The notes under the pieces were generated by a model. The model searched no databases, was not told where the DNA came from, and was given only the letters and a program-made list of their open reading frames with translations. Source: Toxorhynchites rutilus septentrionalis (lineage: Eukaryota > Arthropoda > Insecta > Diptera > Culicidae). Taken from it: a stretch of 64,000 bases of DNA. Shown piece after piece: positions 33,510-43,994 of the stretch. Made by a program: the position numbers and the translations under genes. The stretch is from contig NC_073746.1 in assembly GCF_029784135.1 (NCBI RefSeq), positions 55,216,097 to 55,280,096 on the forward strand, given 5' to 3'. Position 1 is the stretch's first letter. Each line of letters begins with the position of its first letter.

Positions 33510-33829
33510 GAACGGTTGAATCACAATGATTAAACATAATAATGTACTAAAAGCTAGAAAATAATTAGGCAAGTAGCAGTTAGCAGTTATCACACCTCTT
33601 CTTGATTAGTCTAGGACATTGATAAAAGACTATATTAAAATCGTGGGGCACGTTGGATTTCCATTATGCACAATTAGCGACTTTATCATATGTCCCACGA
33701 TGTTATTTTAGTCTTATCAATGCCCTAAATTAATGAAGAAGAGGTGTGATAACTGCTAACTGCTACTTGCCTAATTATTTTCCAGCTTTTAGTACATTAT
33801 TATGTTTAATCACAATGAAACCGTTTAAC
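33510..33829. repeat. 320 bp near-perfect hairpin (foldback)
   Basis: Left arm from about 33530 (ATTAAACATAATAATGTAC through CAGTTATCACACCTCTTCTT) pairs with the right arm ending near 33815. About 80 consecutive base pairs have only two mismatches, with a looser continuation toward a ~40 nt loop at about 33655-33695 (ATTTCCATTATGCAC). No TA or other clear target duplication; flanks read ACGGTTGAA and AAACCGTTTAA. No coding. Confidence 0.85.
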
Positions 33830-34010
33830 TTTGTTTACTTATTCTATTTGAATTTATTGTTCAGCATAACAACGCTCAGTCTCATGTCCCATGAGGACCG
33901 GAAACACTAAAGTGGGAAGTACTACACCACCCGCAAATAATTGAAGCATCCGATTATTACTTGTTCCGTTCGATGGCACACGGTTTGGCTGATCTAAAAT
34001 TTCGCTCATA

Positions 34011-36239
34011 TCTATATATATAAAAATGGATTTCTGTCTGTCTGTCTGATTCTTAAGGACTCGGAAACTACTGAACCGATCGACATGAAAATTGGTATGT
34101 AGGGATTTTTGGGACAGGGAAGGTTCTTATGATAGTTCGAGACCCCTCCCCCCTCTCTAAAGAGGGGCCTCCATACAGATGAAACACAAATTTCTACATT
34201 ATTCGTGAATTAATCAAGCAAACGAAACCAAATTTGCCATGTGGAGGTTTTGGGGTACAATAAATGTTTCTATGGTGGTTAGACACTCCTCCCCCCTCTC
34301 TAAGAGGGGGCTGTCATACAAATGAAACACAAATTTCTGCACAACTCGAAAACTAATCAAGCAAATGGAGCCAAATTTGGCATGTAAAGATTTTAGGGTG
34401 CAAAAAACGTTTCTATGATGAGTAGACTAGGATTGGGCGATCTCGGATCGATTCTCAGAAGATCTTTTCCATTCCGATTTCCGATTTTTTGGATCGATCT
34501 TTTGTACTCGAGAAAATTGAGAAAATCGATTTTTTGCTTTCGATCTTTTCGATCTTTTTGTAGATTTGTTTTTTAGTGTACATCGATTTTTTATCTCACC
34601 AAAGGCCAGCTAACATTTCTTTTAAACATAATGTCCACATTTGGATTGCTTCTTCTACGATTTACTAGAGTTCAAATGCTGACAGAGACAGAACTAACGG
34701 CAGCTACTGAGGGGATGAACTGTAACAGGCTGCGCATAGGATCAATGAACCTGATGTTGACATCAATTACTGACGAAATGTTGTTTTCTAGATCTGGCGC
34801 CAAAATCGAGAATCGGCTTCGACTAAATGACAGATGTGTGGCACGATTGGCTTTTATGGAATCATTGTTAGCTGAGTTCTGGGCTGTTGTTCAATTTATA
34901 ATAATACTTGTTCGATTAATTTATCAAATAAAACGACTACCTAACGGTACAAGATGAATGCCCTATGGCCTTCATGCTGTGGAACAAGAGAAAATGCTTT
35001 TAATATTTGAATAGAAATATGAAATTTGTATTCCCTGTTCAAAGAAACGACAGTATTCATATAGGATAAGCATATAAATCGAAACAACCATTTAATTTTT
35101 CGAAAATCGATTCGGCAAAGATCGATTCACCAAAGATCGATTCTTTGGTACCGATTTAATCAGTGGATCGATCCCTACGCCGTTTGGAAAATCGATTCAA
35201 TAAGATCGCCCAATCCTAGAGTAGACACTCCCCTCCCCTCTCTAAGGGGGGACCACCAAACAAATGAAATACTAATTTCTGTATTATTCGAGAATTAATC
35301 AAGCAAACGAAACCAAATTTGGCATGTGGAGGTTTCTATGGTGAATCAACACTTTTCCTTTCTCTAAGGGGTGGCTACCATACAGATGAAGCATATCAAG
35401 AACTAATCAAGCAAATGGAACCAATTTCGGTATATGGAGGTTGTAGGGGGCAATAAATGTTTCGATGGTGGTCTGACACACCTATCCTCTCTCTACTGCC
35501 ACACAATTGAAACACAAACTTCTGCATAACTCAAGAACTAATCAAGCAAATGGAACTAAATTTGGGATGTGAGGGTTTTTGGGCTATGATGGTATGACAC
35601 CCCTCCCTCCTCTGGAATGGAGGAGGGGTCCCATAAAAGTAATATACATATTTCAATCAAACATATTCCAACCAAACATGAAAATTGTAAATGTTCGGAA
35701 AACTCTGAAGAAAATGCGAAAATTTAATTCCCATATGTTCTACAATTTCATATTGACAAGCGTTATTAGTCCATTTGATATTTGCGCTATCGAAATCGAT
35801 CGTTGTTCGAAAGTGGAAATAGATTTAAATGTGTTAAAACTCACTCCTCCTTCTTCTATCTATATAAATAAAAATGGATCGCCGAATGTATTGATAAGAG
35901 CAAAACTCGAAAAAGGAATTGTCCGATTTAGGGCTGTCTTCATTCTTCCATATTTTCAGTATTAAACATTTATTCCATGTAACGGAGAAACATGTTATTT
36001 GCAAGTGGATGAAAAAGATTGTACGAGGATTGTGTCTGAAAATAATTTGATTTTACAATGTCGAGTTTTGGTGGAGATACTGAACTTTTATAGTAAAATA
36101 TGATGTTAAAGGGTAGATTAGTTGATCAATCAATGAACAGTTTTGCGATTGAACCCATGAACGTGAGCTTAGTAAGGAAACGTAAACGTGATAACGAAAA
36201 ATAAATTTTGGGTGAGACGAAGTTTGCCGGGTCAGCTAG
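34011..36239 (+). mobile_element. Non-autonomous Helitron, complete (2.2 kb)
   Basis: 5' end TCTATATATATAAAAATGG directly after A (34010); 3' end GACGAAGTTTGCCGGGTCAG plus CTAG (36236-36239) directly before T (36240): the insertion between A and T and the TC...CTRR ends typical of Helitrons. The interior is built from repeated ~135 bp units carrying a C-run/G-run hairpin ('cccccctctctaagaggggg'). No Rep/helicase gene, so it depends on another copy. A hAT-type MITE is nested at 34428-35218. Confidence 0.9.
34428..35218. mobile_element. hAT-type MITE nested in the Helitron
   Basis: Ends TAGGATTGGGCGATCT and AGATCGCCCAATCCTA are perfect 16 bp inverted repeats. GAGTAGAC is duplicated exactly on both sides (34420-34427 and 35219-35226), an 8 bp target duplication as made by hAT transposases. 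The arms are rich in GATCGATT words. A 108-codon frame at 34631-34957 shows no transposase motif. Confidence 0.92.
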
Positions 36240-36240
36240 T

Positions 36241-37140
36241 ATTATATAAAAATTGGCTTGATTCGTGGAGACCCGTGAAAACCGAAGACTTTTGCCGTAA
36301 CGGTTTTCGAGTTCTATCAGAAATATAGAAAGACATTTTAGTTAAAGATGGCAATATTTTTAATGATTTATTTGTAACAATTTTTTCACAATTATTTTCG
36401 TGAAAAAAAAAGCAGAAAAATTTGTTTGGCATCTAATAATACACTATTCTTTTTTTTCGCAGTTATTCATAATGCTCATAAATACTTTTATTATATTTGT
36501 TTCACAATTACGGATACCAACACCGGAGGAACAAAAAAACATTTGGGGTGTTCTCTTTTAAAAAAGTGATCATTATTATGTATCAGTGACGTAGTGTTAA
36601 CAGTGTACTTGCAAGGACATCAACCGACACTAAAGGAACGAATAAGCAACAACGGGAGGAGAAATACTTTGAACATATTGGTGTGCATTCTTCCCTGTTA
36701 CTTCCAGTGTAAGCGAAAACAACCCAAAATGGTAATCACATGTTGAGGTAGTTGGTTGTATAGTAGTGTGCAGTTAACGATCTACTATGCAATCCGCTAG
36801 CTTGACTGGTGAGAAGGCCTGTCAACGGCGTTTCGCTATTGTACTTCTTTGTTAGAATAAGTATTCTTCTATGTTTAGTATATAGCCAAAATTATGATAC
36901 CTTGCATGCTTAATAGGATATATTTTGTTAAAACTTTGGTGTGTTAGCGAAGGATTATCGATAGAATATGATTAGCTATTAGCAGATGAGACGATTTTGC
37001 TATTTGACTTCAATGTTTCTTCCACCACTTGTCACTATCTAATTTTTTCATTAGGCTTATGATTTCGGCTATCGATCGCTGTAGATTGCATCATACATTT
37101 TGAATCATTGTCATAACGATTAGTGTTATTGTTTAGTTTT
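36241..37140. other. No recognisable feature
   Basis: AT-rich and unassigned between the Helitron and an exon-like segment. Confidence 0.4.
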
Positions 37141-37144
37141 GTTT

Positions 37145-37505
37145 CTGCTGATTCCCTGAGACCCTAACTTGTGACTATAGATGAAGTTTCACAAGTTTTG
37201 ATCTCCGGTATTAGCGGTCGAGATTCAACAGGGACGAGCGAGAGGACACTCGCAGCCGCAAAACTCGTAGGTTCCAATGATATATTCTATACACACACAC
37301 TATGTTCCCTTGGTAAGTAACTTCACCGGAACTCCCATTGAATATTCGAATAAAATTTTCACTGGCTGCTTTTTCGCATTTTCATAGCATCATCCAAGAC
37401 AACACATTGCCGGAGAAAGATGAACCAACGGCTTCCGATATGAGCCCATTAATGGAACCGGCTTGGTGGGTTCATCGTCAACCCGCAAAGGCTCAAATTT
37501 CATGA
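37145..37505 (+). CDS. Candidate two-exon host gene fragment with a 76 bp intron
   Basis: CCCTTG|GTAAGT at about 37313 and TTTTCATAG at about 37388 would bound a 76 bp intron, the usual short size in flies and mosquitoes. The upstream segment is open in one frame for about 45 codons (ending FYTHTLCSL). Downstream, one frame reads IIQDNTLPEKDEPTASDMS and ends at a stop near 37505, though splicing at these exact sites would join a different frame. No family was recognised. Confidence 0.25.
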
Positions 37506-37719
37506 CAAGACGATGAATTCCCCATGCATCGGAGAGGGGCAGTAGCAAGGAAGGCGCAGCCGCAGTCCGGTCACGCGTGCGGTTGCGTTTACTCCTCGCA
37601 AGACAGGTTTTTTTCGCATCGGTTTCGTTCCTTCATTTCACCAACACTCCAGTCTACGCACGATGAAGGGCTTTCGGGAAACGGACAAATATTGGAAAAT
37701 CAGGCAAAAAAGTAGAAAC

Positions 37720-39180
37720 ATAAAACGAGTCGGCGGCAGCGCATCTCAAGTTTTAGCTCGGCCTTCGCTACAACATCATATGTAGAATCGTTAAACGAAT
37801 ACGATATTCTTATATTTGTAGTCTCCGATGTTTTATTACTTTATCCGAACCATCCAAATTACATCATTACTGATGATAAAGATACGATCTGAGGAACTCT
37901 TTTTCAATTTATTCTGCGCTTCGACGATGTTTAGAGAAAGTAGAATTTTCACCGGTAAATGCAAGTAGCTAAACACTGTACTCTGTCTAGCCCGGTTCAG
38001 ATAAACGACATATCAAATTAAAGCCAAAGCTTCAAAGTAATAAATTTTTGAAGAAAGTCATTTTTGGGAAAAAGGGGGAAAATGATTTTTTGGACCATCG
38101 GGTAACTTTGAAAAATCATAACTCAAAAACGAAAAAAAATGCCTCCCTGGTTTCGAGATATGTTATGTGAAAAATCCTCAGCTTTCCAGAAAAAATATAA
38201 AAAACTATAGCGCCTTAGGTCCCGAGACTATGAAAACAATAAAAAACGAATACAATCAATAATAACGAGAGCAAAATTCAGATTTTCTGCAGGTATAGTA
38301 TTTAGGTATAGTATTATAGTATTATTAAGGTGTATTGAGGTGATTGGCTTTAATTTGATATGTCGAACATCTGAATCGGTCCAGTAGTTCAAAAGTGAAA
38401 AGTTTTTGAAAAAAGTCACTTTTGGAAAAAAAAAAAGGAAAAAAGTTTATTTTGCGGACCACCCTAAAATGGAAATGGTCACCCTACTGAAAAAATAAAA
38501 AATACGGGTCTAATGTTTTGCGATAAAGAACAAAACTATCACTTTTCACGACAATCTGAGAACTGCTATATCGGTTTGGCATAGAATGCCTGTATATATA
38601 CATATTCTGTATTCAGATTCTTTAATTTGGCGAAAAATCAGTAAAATACAGAATATTCAGTATATGTGACAACCCTGAGAATGACTAATATCTTAGTAGA
38701 AAATATTATTGCTGCCAATTTTCCAAACTAAACAAGACGATGAGTGTGCACAAGATGAAAATAAAAAAGTACAAAAAGTACAAGATGAAAAATTCGGCAA
38801 GTTAAAAAATCGTGAACAGGTTCGTGCAAAATAATGTGTCCTTCAGGCATGTTTAACATTTCTCTGTATTTTTAACATATACGCGCTATAACACAAAGGA
38901 AGTCATCATCAAATTCATGTACAAACATGCTCCTAATATTTTACTGTATAACAAGCCTGCCCTTAGGTTGCAAGTTCATATGCGTTCCGTAATACGTTGG
39001 AGCTTGAATGATAATGTACTCAACTTCTAATTTGATTCAAGAGATTACAAGGTATTTACACAGCTAAATGAAGTGAACTAGAATAAAGTGATTGAAAAAG
39101 AATTTCCAAAATGCTTGGTCGTCTATGTGCATGGCGTAACAAAAAATTTTTAAATTATTTCAGGAAACTTGAGATGGGTC
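37720..39180. other. No recognisable feature
   Basis: AT-rich; two segments near 38030-38140 and 38380-38450 share 'gaaaaaagtcacttttggaaaaa'-like wording, suggesting an old repeat, but I cannot define it. Confidence 0.4.
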
Positions 39181-39194
39181 GCGAAGAGGGAAAA

Positions 39195-40420
39195 ATGTTA
39201 TCCAATTTATTATAGACCAACAGATTTTCTCTCCAGCTGGACGAGCCTACATTACCCAGCAATGAAGGTCTGTTGTAAGGGTATGTTCGATATATTAAAG
39301 ATGAAAATATGTGCCAAGGAATTCCCCTTTATTCCGCGCGGCGAGTGAGGTGAGATGGCTCAAGTCACTGCATTCCCGTAGGCGAGTGCCGTGACTATAG
39401 TTTGTCAATAAGTGAGATTTGAAGTCGTGTCCTCATATGTTATCGATTCGGGTTTCAAAAATAAGTTGAAAAGTAATGTAGCTTCCACAATGAAGCGAGA
39501 AACTTTGCTATCTCACGTCACTCGCCGCGTGGAATAAGGGGGATTATTTTTGCTACATGTGTGAAGACTGATACCAGAGGAGAATCGATCGAGAATCGAT
39601 CGAGAATCGATCGGAAGAACATTGAGACTGATGGTGCACCATCTATGGTCGGTCGTAATCGTGGTTTTACAGCTCACTCAATGTTTCAACTGCGTAATGC
39701 ACTTGCCACTCACTGCGTGATTCATAGACGGCATTTAGCAGCAAAAAATCTGAGTCCTAGATAGCATCAGTCTTTTTATGTTATGAGTGCTAACAAAAAC
39801 CTTCGAAGCAATTCTTTGAACACTCGATTATTTGCTCAGCTATATGAGAAAAACGACGAAATCTTTACTCGGTTACTTCTACACGCTGGAGTTCGCTGAC
39901 CTACAAGAGTCCCTTGCATAGCAAGATTTTCAGCTTTTTTGAATTTGAGTATCAGCTGCAGGGTTACGATTTCATTTCGATTAAAACAATTTCAATAATA
40001 TCGGCCCTTCTGACAAATTTAAGCTGAAGAGAATATTCACAGTTTCCGCATTTGTCAAAACTATCAGAAAAGCTTCGAGACCATGTTATATCATCATATG
40101 TCACTCACTTGGACGCATTACACAAGGATTTTAGTAAAATGTTTTTAGATCTTCAAAATATTCAAATTCCTCAATGGATAATAAATCAGTACTATATCAC
40201 ATTGATGAAATGAGTCAAGTCGATAATGCAAGAAAAGTTGATTATCATGAACACAGATGAGTACAAAGTACAACCAAGGTTGTTATATGTTCTAGTTATA
40301 ACGAAACATTGAAAAACTGTATACTGCGATGTGAGACATTGCTGAAAAATATCTTCTCGTTTTTCCATCATCATACTTTGTCGAAAAAGGCCTCAGTATG
40401 GTTACAAACAACGCGAAACG
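39195..40420 (+). pseudogene. hAT-superfamily (ZBED5-like) transposase remnant, split by a MITE
   Basis: Pieces in family order, frames shifting: FSLQLDEPTLPSNEGLL, YVRYIKDENMCQ, then the MITE, then KNIETDGAPSMVGRNRGF, THCVIHRRHLAAKNLS, SNSLNTRLFAQLYEKND, EIFTRLLLHAGVR, SYVTHLDALHKDFSKMF, and a C-terminal KISSRFSIIILCRKRPQYG. The CTDGAPSM and CVIHR..LAAK blocks and the 'RW-S-G' region are typical of hAT transposases related to vertebrate ZBED5/SCAND3. Many stops. No end repeats located. Confidence 0.78.
39321..39546. mobile_element. MITE with CCCC.TTATTCC.CGCGGCGAGTGA ends
   Basis: The left end TTCCCCTTTATTCCGCGCGG and the reverse complement of the right end (ATCCCCCTTATTCCACGCGG) match, continuing through GCGAGTGA and GTGAGAT. 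226 bp. It interrupts the hAT transposase frame between RYIKDENMCQ and the TDGAPSM block. GGA(A)TT-like words flank both sides, but the target duplication is not clean. Confidence 0.82.
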
Positions 40421-40769
40421 TTCACGTAAATGCGCAACGACGCATTATGGGCTAGAGAAACATTGGTTCTTTTTTAATTTAAAAATGATCCCGGTCAGAA
40501 CGTTACAGTTAATGATACTCGCTACAGGACTACGATCACCGACTTTCGCGTACAACAATTGATCCCTGTCCCGAAGGTTATGGATTTAAAAACAGACATA
40601 TATCCTCCATTGCTACAAAAAGTGATCGAAAATTAGACTTCTTCCGAGCCAGCCGAGGTAAACATATGCTGAAAATTATAAAAATAAAAATTTACTTGAA
40701 GATATCTAAAGCCATTAATACCATTTATATGTGTTTCATTTCAATTTAAAGTTATTTGCCTCTGAAAAA

Positions 40770-40965
40770 CATCCTGTATTTTTTAAAGTTTATTGGTTGA
40801 CAGTAGAAAAAAGACCAGAATGGGAGGTCAGGCATGGAAGATATTTTTTTAACATGAAAACGGAACTTAGGAAGTGTTGCCCTCTGTCCTTATTCGCCCG
40901 GCATAGCTCCTTCAATTTTTTTTATTCTGGGCACCTTACGAAAGAGCACCAAAATTCAACTTGAT
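40770..40965 (+). pseudogene. Mariner transposase remnant
   Basis: KRPEWEVRHGRYFFN resembles the segment just before the second catalytic Asp of mariner transposases, and LFARHSSFNFFYSGHLTKE is a degraded form of the 'SPD.APSDY.LF..L' block. The catalytic residues themselves are lost. Confidence 0.5.
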
Positions 40966-40969
40966 AATC

Positions 40970-41275
40970 TTATAGCCTCAAAGGACCGGGACCCCTGTCT
41001 GGAAGGTCGGAAAATAATGAATCTACGTGAATTTTTTTCGGGTGTTAGTAATAATATCAAGTGTTCGGGTATTTTGGTTATTGTTTTAGGTATATTTGAA
41101 GATGTATGTTCCATTTTTTTAGTTTTCATAAAAAGTCGAAAAAATTAGATGTCTAAAAACCGTAATGCTTTAGATAACTCATTTTAACATGCCGATAAAA
41201 AAAATTCAGCCGAACGCATCGTACGGAGTTAGAGTTTGTTGGACCTTAGGGATTTGTGGAGCCTATAACAGGCAT
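40970..41275. other. No recognisable feature
   Basis: Unassigned AT-rich sequence. Confidence 0.4.
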
Positions 41276-41280
41276 GACTT

Positions 41281-41482
41281 CAATAAATTTCGGACTTGGT
41301 TAGATTGCATACTTCGTAGTGGCTCTCCGTGATTGACTTGAAACAGCGAAATTACACATGAACGCACTGGGAATAGCAATCCATTTTCATTGAGCACCTT
41401 TGAATGGACTATAACGACGTTGGCCACGTCTTGGCCGTCACCAAGGGAATTGATGGAATGTTAGTATAATATGTGCTCGTGT
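41281..41482 (+). repeat. Dispersed repeat with TTGCTCTCCGTGATTGACCTGG core, copy 1
   Basis: Shares 'agattgcatacttcgtagtggctctccgtgattgac', CAGCGAAATTACAC, 'ataacgacgttggccacgtc' and GGAATGTTAGTAT in the same order with 62461-62705. About 200-240 bp, not coding. A SINE-like or structured RNA origin is possible, but no tRNA boxes are certain. Confidence 0.65.
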
Positions 41483-41954
41483 GTCAAAATATGTATTGAA
41501 GCATTACACATTGTTCTACAGTTATACATACAGTAGTGCGGGGCAAAAGTGCGCATTGGCCTTTTTGGAACAAACGAACATAAAAATTCGGCAACAGTGT
41601 ATCCGTTTGCCACATTATTACACCAGCAGCTCACACATATAAACAATATAGATTTCATGAAAGTGGCAAAAAGTTATGAGGTAAGAAAAGTTTTGCGTTG
41701 TTTTGATCTATTTTTTTCAATTTTGGGGATGATGATTTAGTTACCCAACATAACTGGAAAGTTCAAAACTACATTGTCAAAGAAACCTTCATTCTATAGT
41801 AGATGATAGTGCGTATTTGTTTTTGTGAAAAAGTTCGAGAATTTTTTTAGAATTTCGATTAGTTGAAAAATTGCTTGTGGGGCAAAAGTGCACACCAGCG
41901 TTTTGCTCTCAAAAAAATAATAAAATGTTTTCAAACAAATTCTGAACGGGGCTC

Positions 41955-42110
41955 ACAAGCAGAAAACTAATTTCAAGAAATTCACTCCAGAAATGCTCGA
42001 AATGGCCCGACAGAGGCTTCGGGAGGGAGTCTCGAATCGTCGGATTGCGACAGACCTCGGTATTCCTGAATCAGCTCTGAGAAAGAGGCTCAGTAAATTA
42101 TTTATGATTC
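41955..42110 (+). pseudogene. Pogo-like transposase N-terminus (psq/CENP-B HTH)
   Basis: The frame reads KFTPEMLEMARQRLREGVSN, then RRIATDLGIPESALRKRLSK. This is the helix-turn-helix that binds transposon ends in pogo-like transposases (pattern 'A...G...R.AA...GIP.STL..RL'). The remainder of the protein is absent. Confidence 0.75.
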
Positions 42111-42489
42111 GAATTTTCTTTTATGGACATTTCTTCTACTGCTGGGAATCCTGAGAACCGAAATCCAAGATGAGAAAGAAAAATAAATAATTGCTTAAAA
42201 ATAATTTAAAAAAAAAATTTAAATGAAAAGTGTTCTTATTTTCACCATGCATTCACTTCAATAACGGTTAAGTTTCGTCTATGTATTTCGTTTCGTTAAA
42301 CTTGATTTGTTAATAAAAAGAATTCTGCTTCAAATGTTGGACTTTTTATATTGCCAGTCTCCTCCCTCCCAAAAAAATCCGCATGGTATGTGGATGGCCC
42401 GTTTTGTCATTTTGTATTAAGATAGGTATGTGTCTAACTACAAACAAAACTCGAGAAATTCTTGTACTACATTTCGAAAGTAATATATA

Positions 42490-43750
42490 GGTTGTCAAAA
42501 AAGTCCTGCGGTATTTTTTTTGAATTTTCATTTGTTCATAAAATTAGTTACAATCATCTGTTTTAAGTCAAATATGCGCCGTTTTGTTCCCAACGAGATG
42601 CCAACTTCATAATACCCCTGTTATAGAAGCTCGCTTCCTTATTGGCAAAAAACTCGGATAGCCAATTTTCACAGGCCTCTTTTGTGGCTAACTTCTGACT
42701 ACCTAGCTCGTTCGCCATGGACAAAAACAGGTGGTAGTCACTTGGTGCAAGGTCCGGACTATACGGCGGATGCAAAAGAACCTCCCATCCGAGCTCCCGG
42801 AGCTTCTGGCGCGTCACCAAAGAAGTGTGTGGCCTGGCGTTGTCCTGATGGAAGACAATGCGGCCTCTGTTTATCAAAGATGGCCTCTTCTTCATGAGTG
42901 CTACCTTCAAGCGGTCCAGTTGTTGGCAGTACAGGTCCGAATTGAGCGTTTGGCCATAGGGAAGCTGCTCAAATAGATTATTCCTTGACAATCCCATCAA
43001 ACACACAGCAGAACCTTCCTGGCCGTTCATGAGGGCTTGGCCACCGTCTGAGCCGCTTCAGCGGGCTTCGACCACGACCATTTGCGCTTCACGTTGTCGT
43101 AAGTGACCCACTTTTCATCGCCAGTCACCATCCGCTTCAGAAACGGGTCGATTTTGTTGCGATTCAGCAGCGATTCACATGCGTCGATACGGTCAAAGAT
43201 GTTTTTTTGCGTCAACGTGTGTGGCACCCATACATCGAGCTTCTTTGTGAATCCAAGCTTCTTCAAACGGTTAATAACGGTTTGATGACTTATCCCCAGC
43301 TCTTGGCCGATGCTACGGCTGCGACTATGCCGGTCTTTCTCTACTAATTCAGCGATTTTGTCGCAATTTTCGACGACAGGCCTTCCGGAGCGTGGCGCAT
43401 CTTCGACGACCTCTACACCAGAACGAAAACGTTGAAACCATCGTTGTGCGGTGGAAATGGAAACTGTATCGGGTCCATAAACGGCACAAATTTTATTGGC
43501 AGCTTGAGATGCATTTTTGCCTTTGTCATAGTAGTACTGTAAAATATGTCGGATTTTCTCTTTATTTTGCTTCATATTTGCGACACTATAACTCACGAAC
43601 GACTTAACCAAACAAAACACTGTCAAGGACTATATTATAGCGCGCAAAAATACCAACAAGCTATAGTATGACTCGATACAATGAATACAACTAGAACTAC
43701 GCGCTCACAACGACACCTCGCGGAAATACCGCAGGGCTTTTTTGACAGCC
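42490..43750 (-). mobile_element. Mariner transposon (DD34D), full length
   Basis: Left end GGTTGTCAAAAAAGTCCTGC, right end (reverse complement) GGCTGTCAAAAAAGCCCTGC, inverted over about 28 bp; TA on both sides (42488-42489, 43751-43752); 1,261 bp. One transposase gene on the minus strand. Inserted within the pogo-like element, so younger. End bases differ from each other by two changes, and the gene has three lesions, so it is moderately old. Confidence 0.92.
42563..43575 (-). pseudogene. Mariner DD34D transposase, two stops and a frameshift
   Basis: Starts MKQNKEKIRHILQYYYDKGK. Two helix-turn-helix motifs (ending AQRWFQRFRSG and SIGQELGISHQTVINRL), the hinge PRSGRP, the WVPHTLTQKN box, first Asp in VTGDEKWVTYD, second in FHQDNARPHTS, third in YSPDLAPSDYHLF; 34 residues lie between second and third. 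It ends with WEQNGAYLT. Lesions: TGA after VAKPS (about 43027), TGA for Trp after VLLCV (about 42991), and a frameshift near 42965. Known role: cut-and-paste transposition at TA. Confidence 0.92.
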
Positions 43751-43994
43751 TAATATATAGTTACAATATGGTAAGCAAACTGAATTTTATTTGCTTTTAT
43801 TTCAAAAGAGTTATCAGACGACAACAGTTAGGTGCGCACATTTGCCTCGCACTACTCTACTGTATAGTTCCATACACAGCCAACTTGTTTGAACACTGAA
43901 TGGCGTTAGGCATGAGAGTATTCTTATTGTGTAAATGTCGGTAACTTTAAGTAGTCAATAACAGCTTCGACCATAATTAATCATTTTTTCGATA

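Larger units (their letters stand above)
41531..43862 (+). mobile_element. Pogo-like (Tigger-type) transposon, interrupted by a mariner
   Basis: Left end CAGTAGTGCGGGGCAAAAG (TA at 41529-41530); right end, reverse complement, CAGTAGAGTAGTGCGAGGC (TA at 43863-43864). An internal copy of GGGGCAAAAGTGCACACC lies at about 41880. The first part encodes a pipsqueak/CENP-B-type helix-turn-helix. Without the inserted mariner (42490-43750) it is about 1.07 kb, so most of the transposase is gone. TA target and CAGT ends fit the pogo group. Confidence 0.8.

Noticed and set aside
34631..34957. Frame of 108 codons inside the hAT-type MITE
   Set aside because: It shows none of the hAT transposase blocks; it probably arose by chance in a non-autonomous element.
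40192..40374. Minus-strand frame of 60 codons
   Set aside because: Antisense to the hAT transposase fossil; no own motif.
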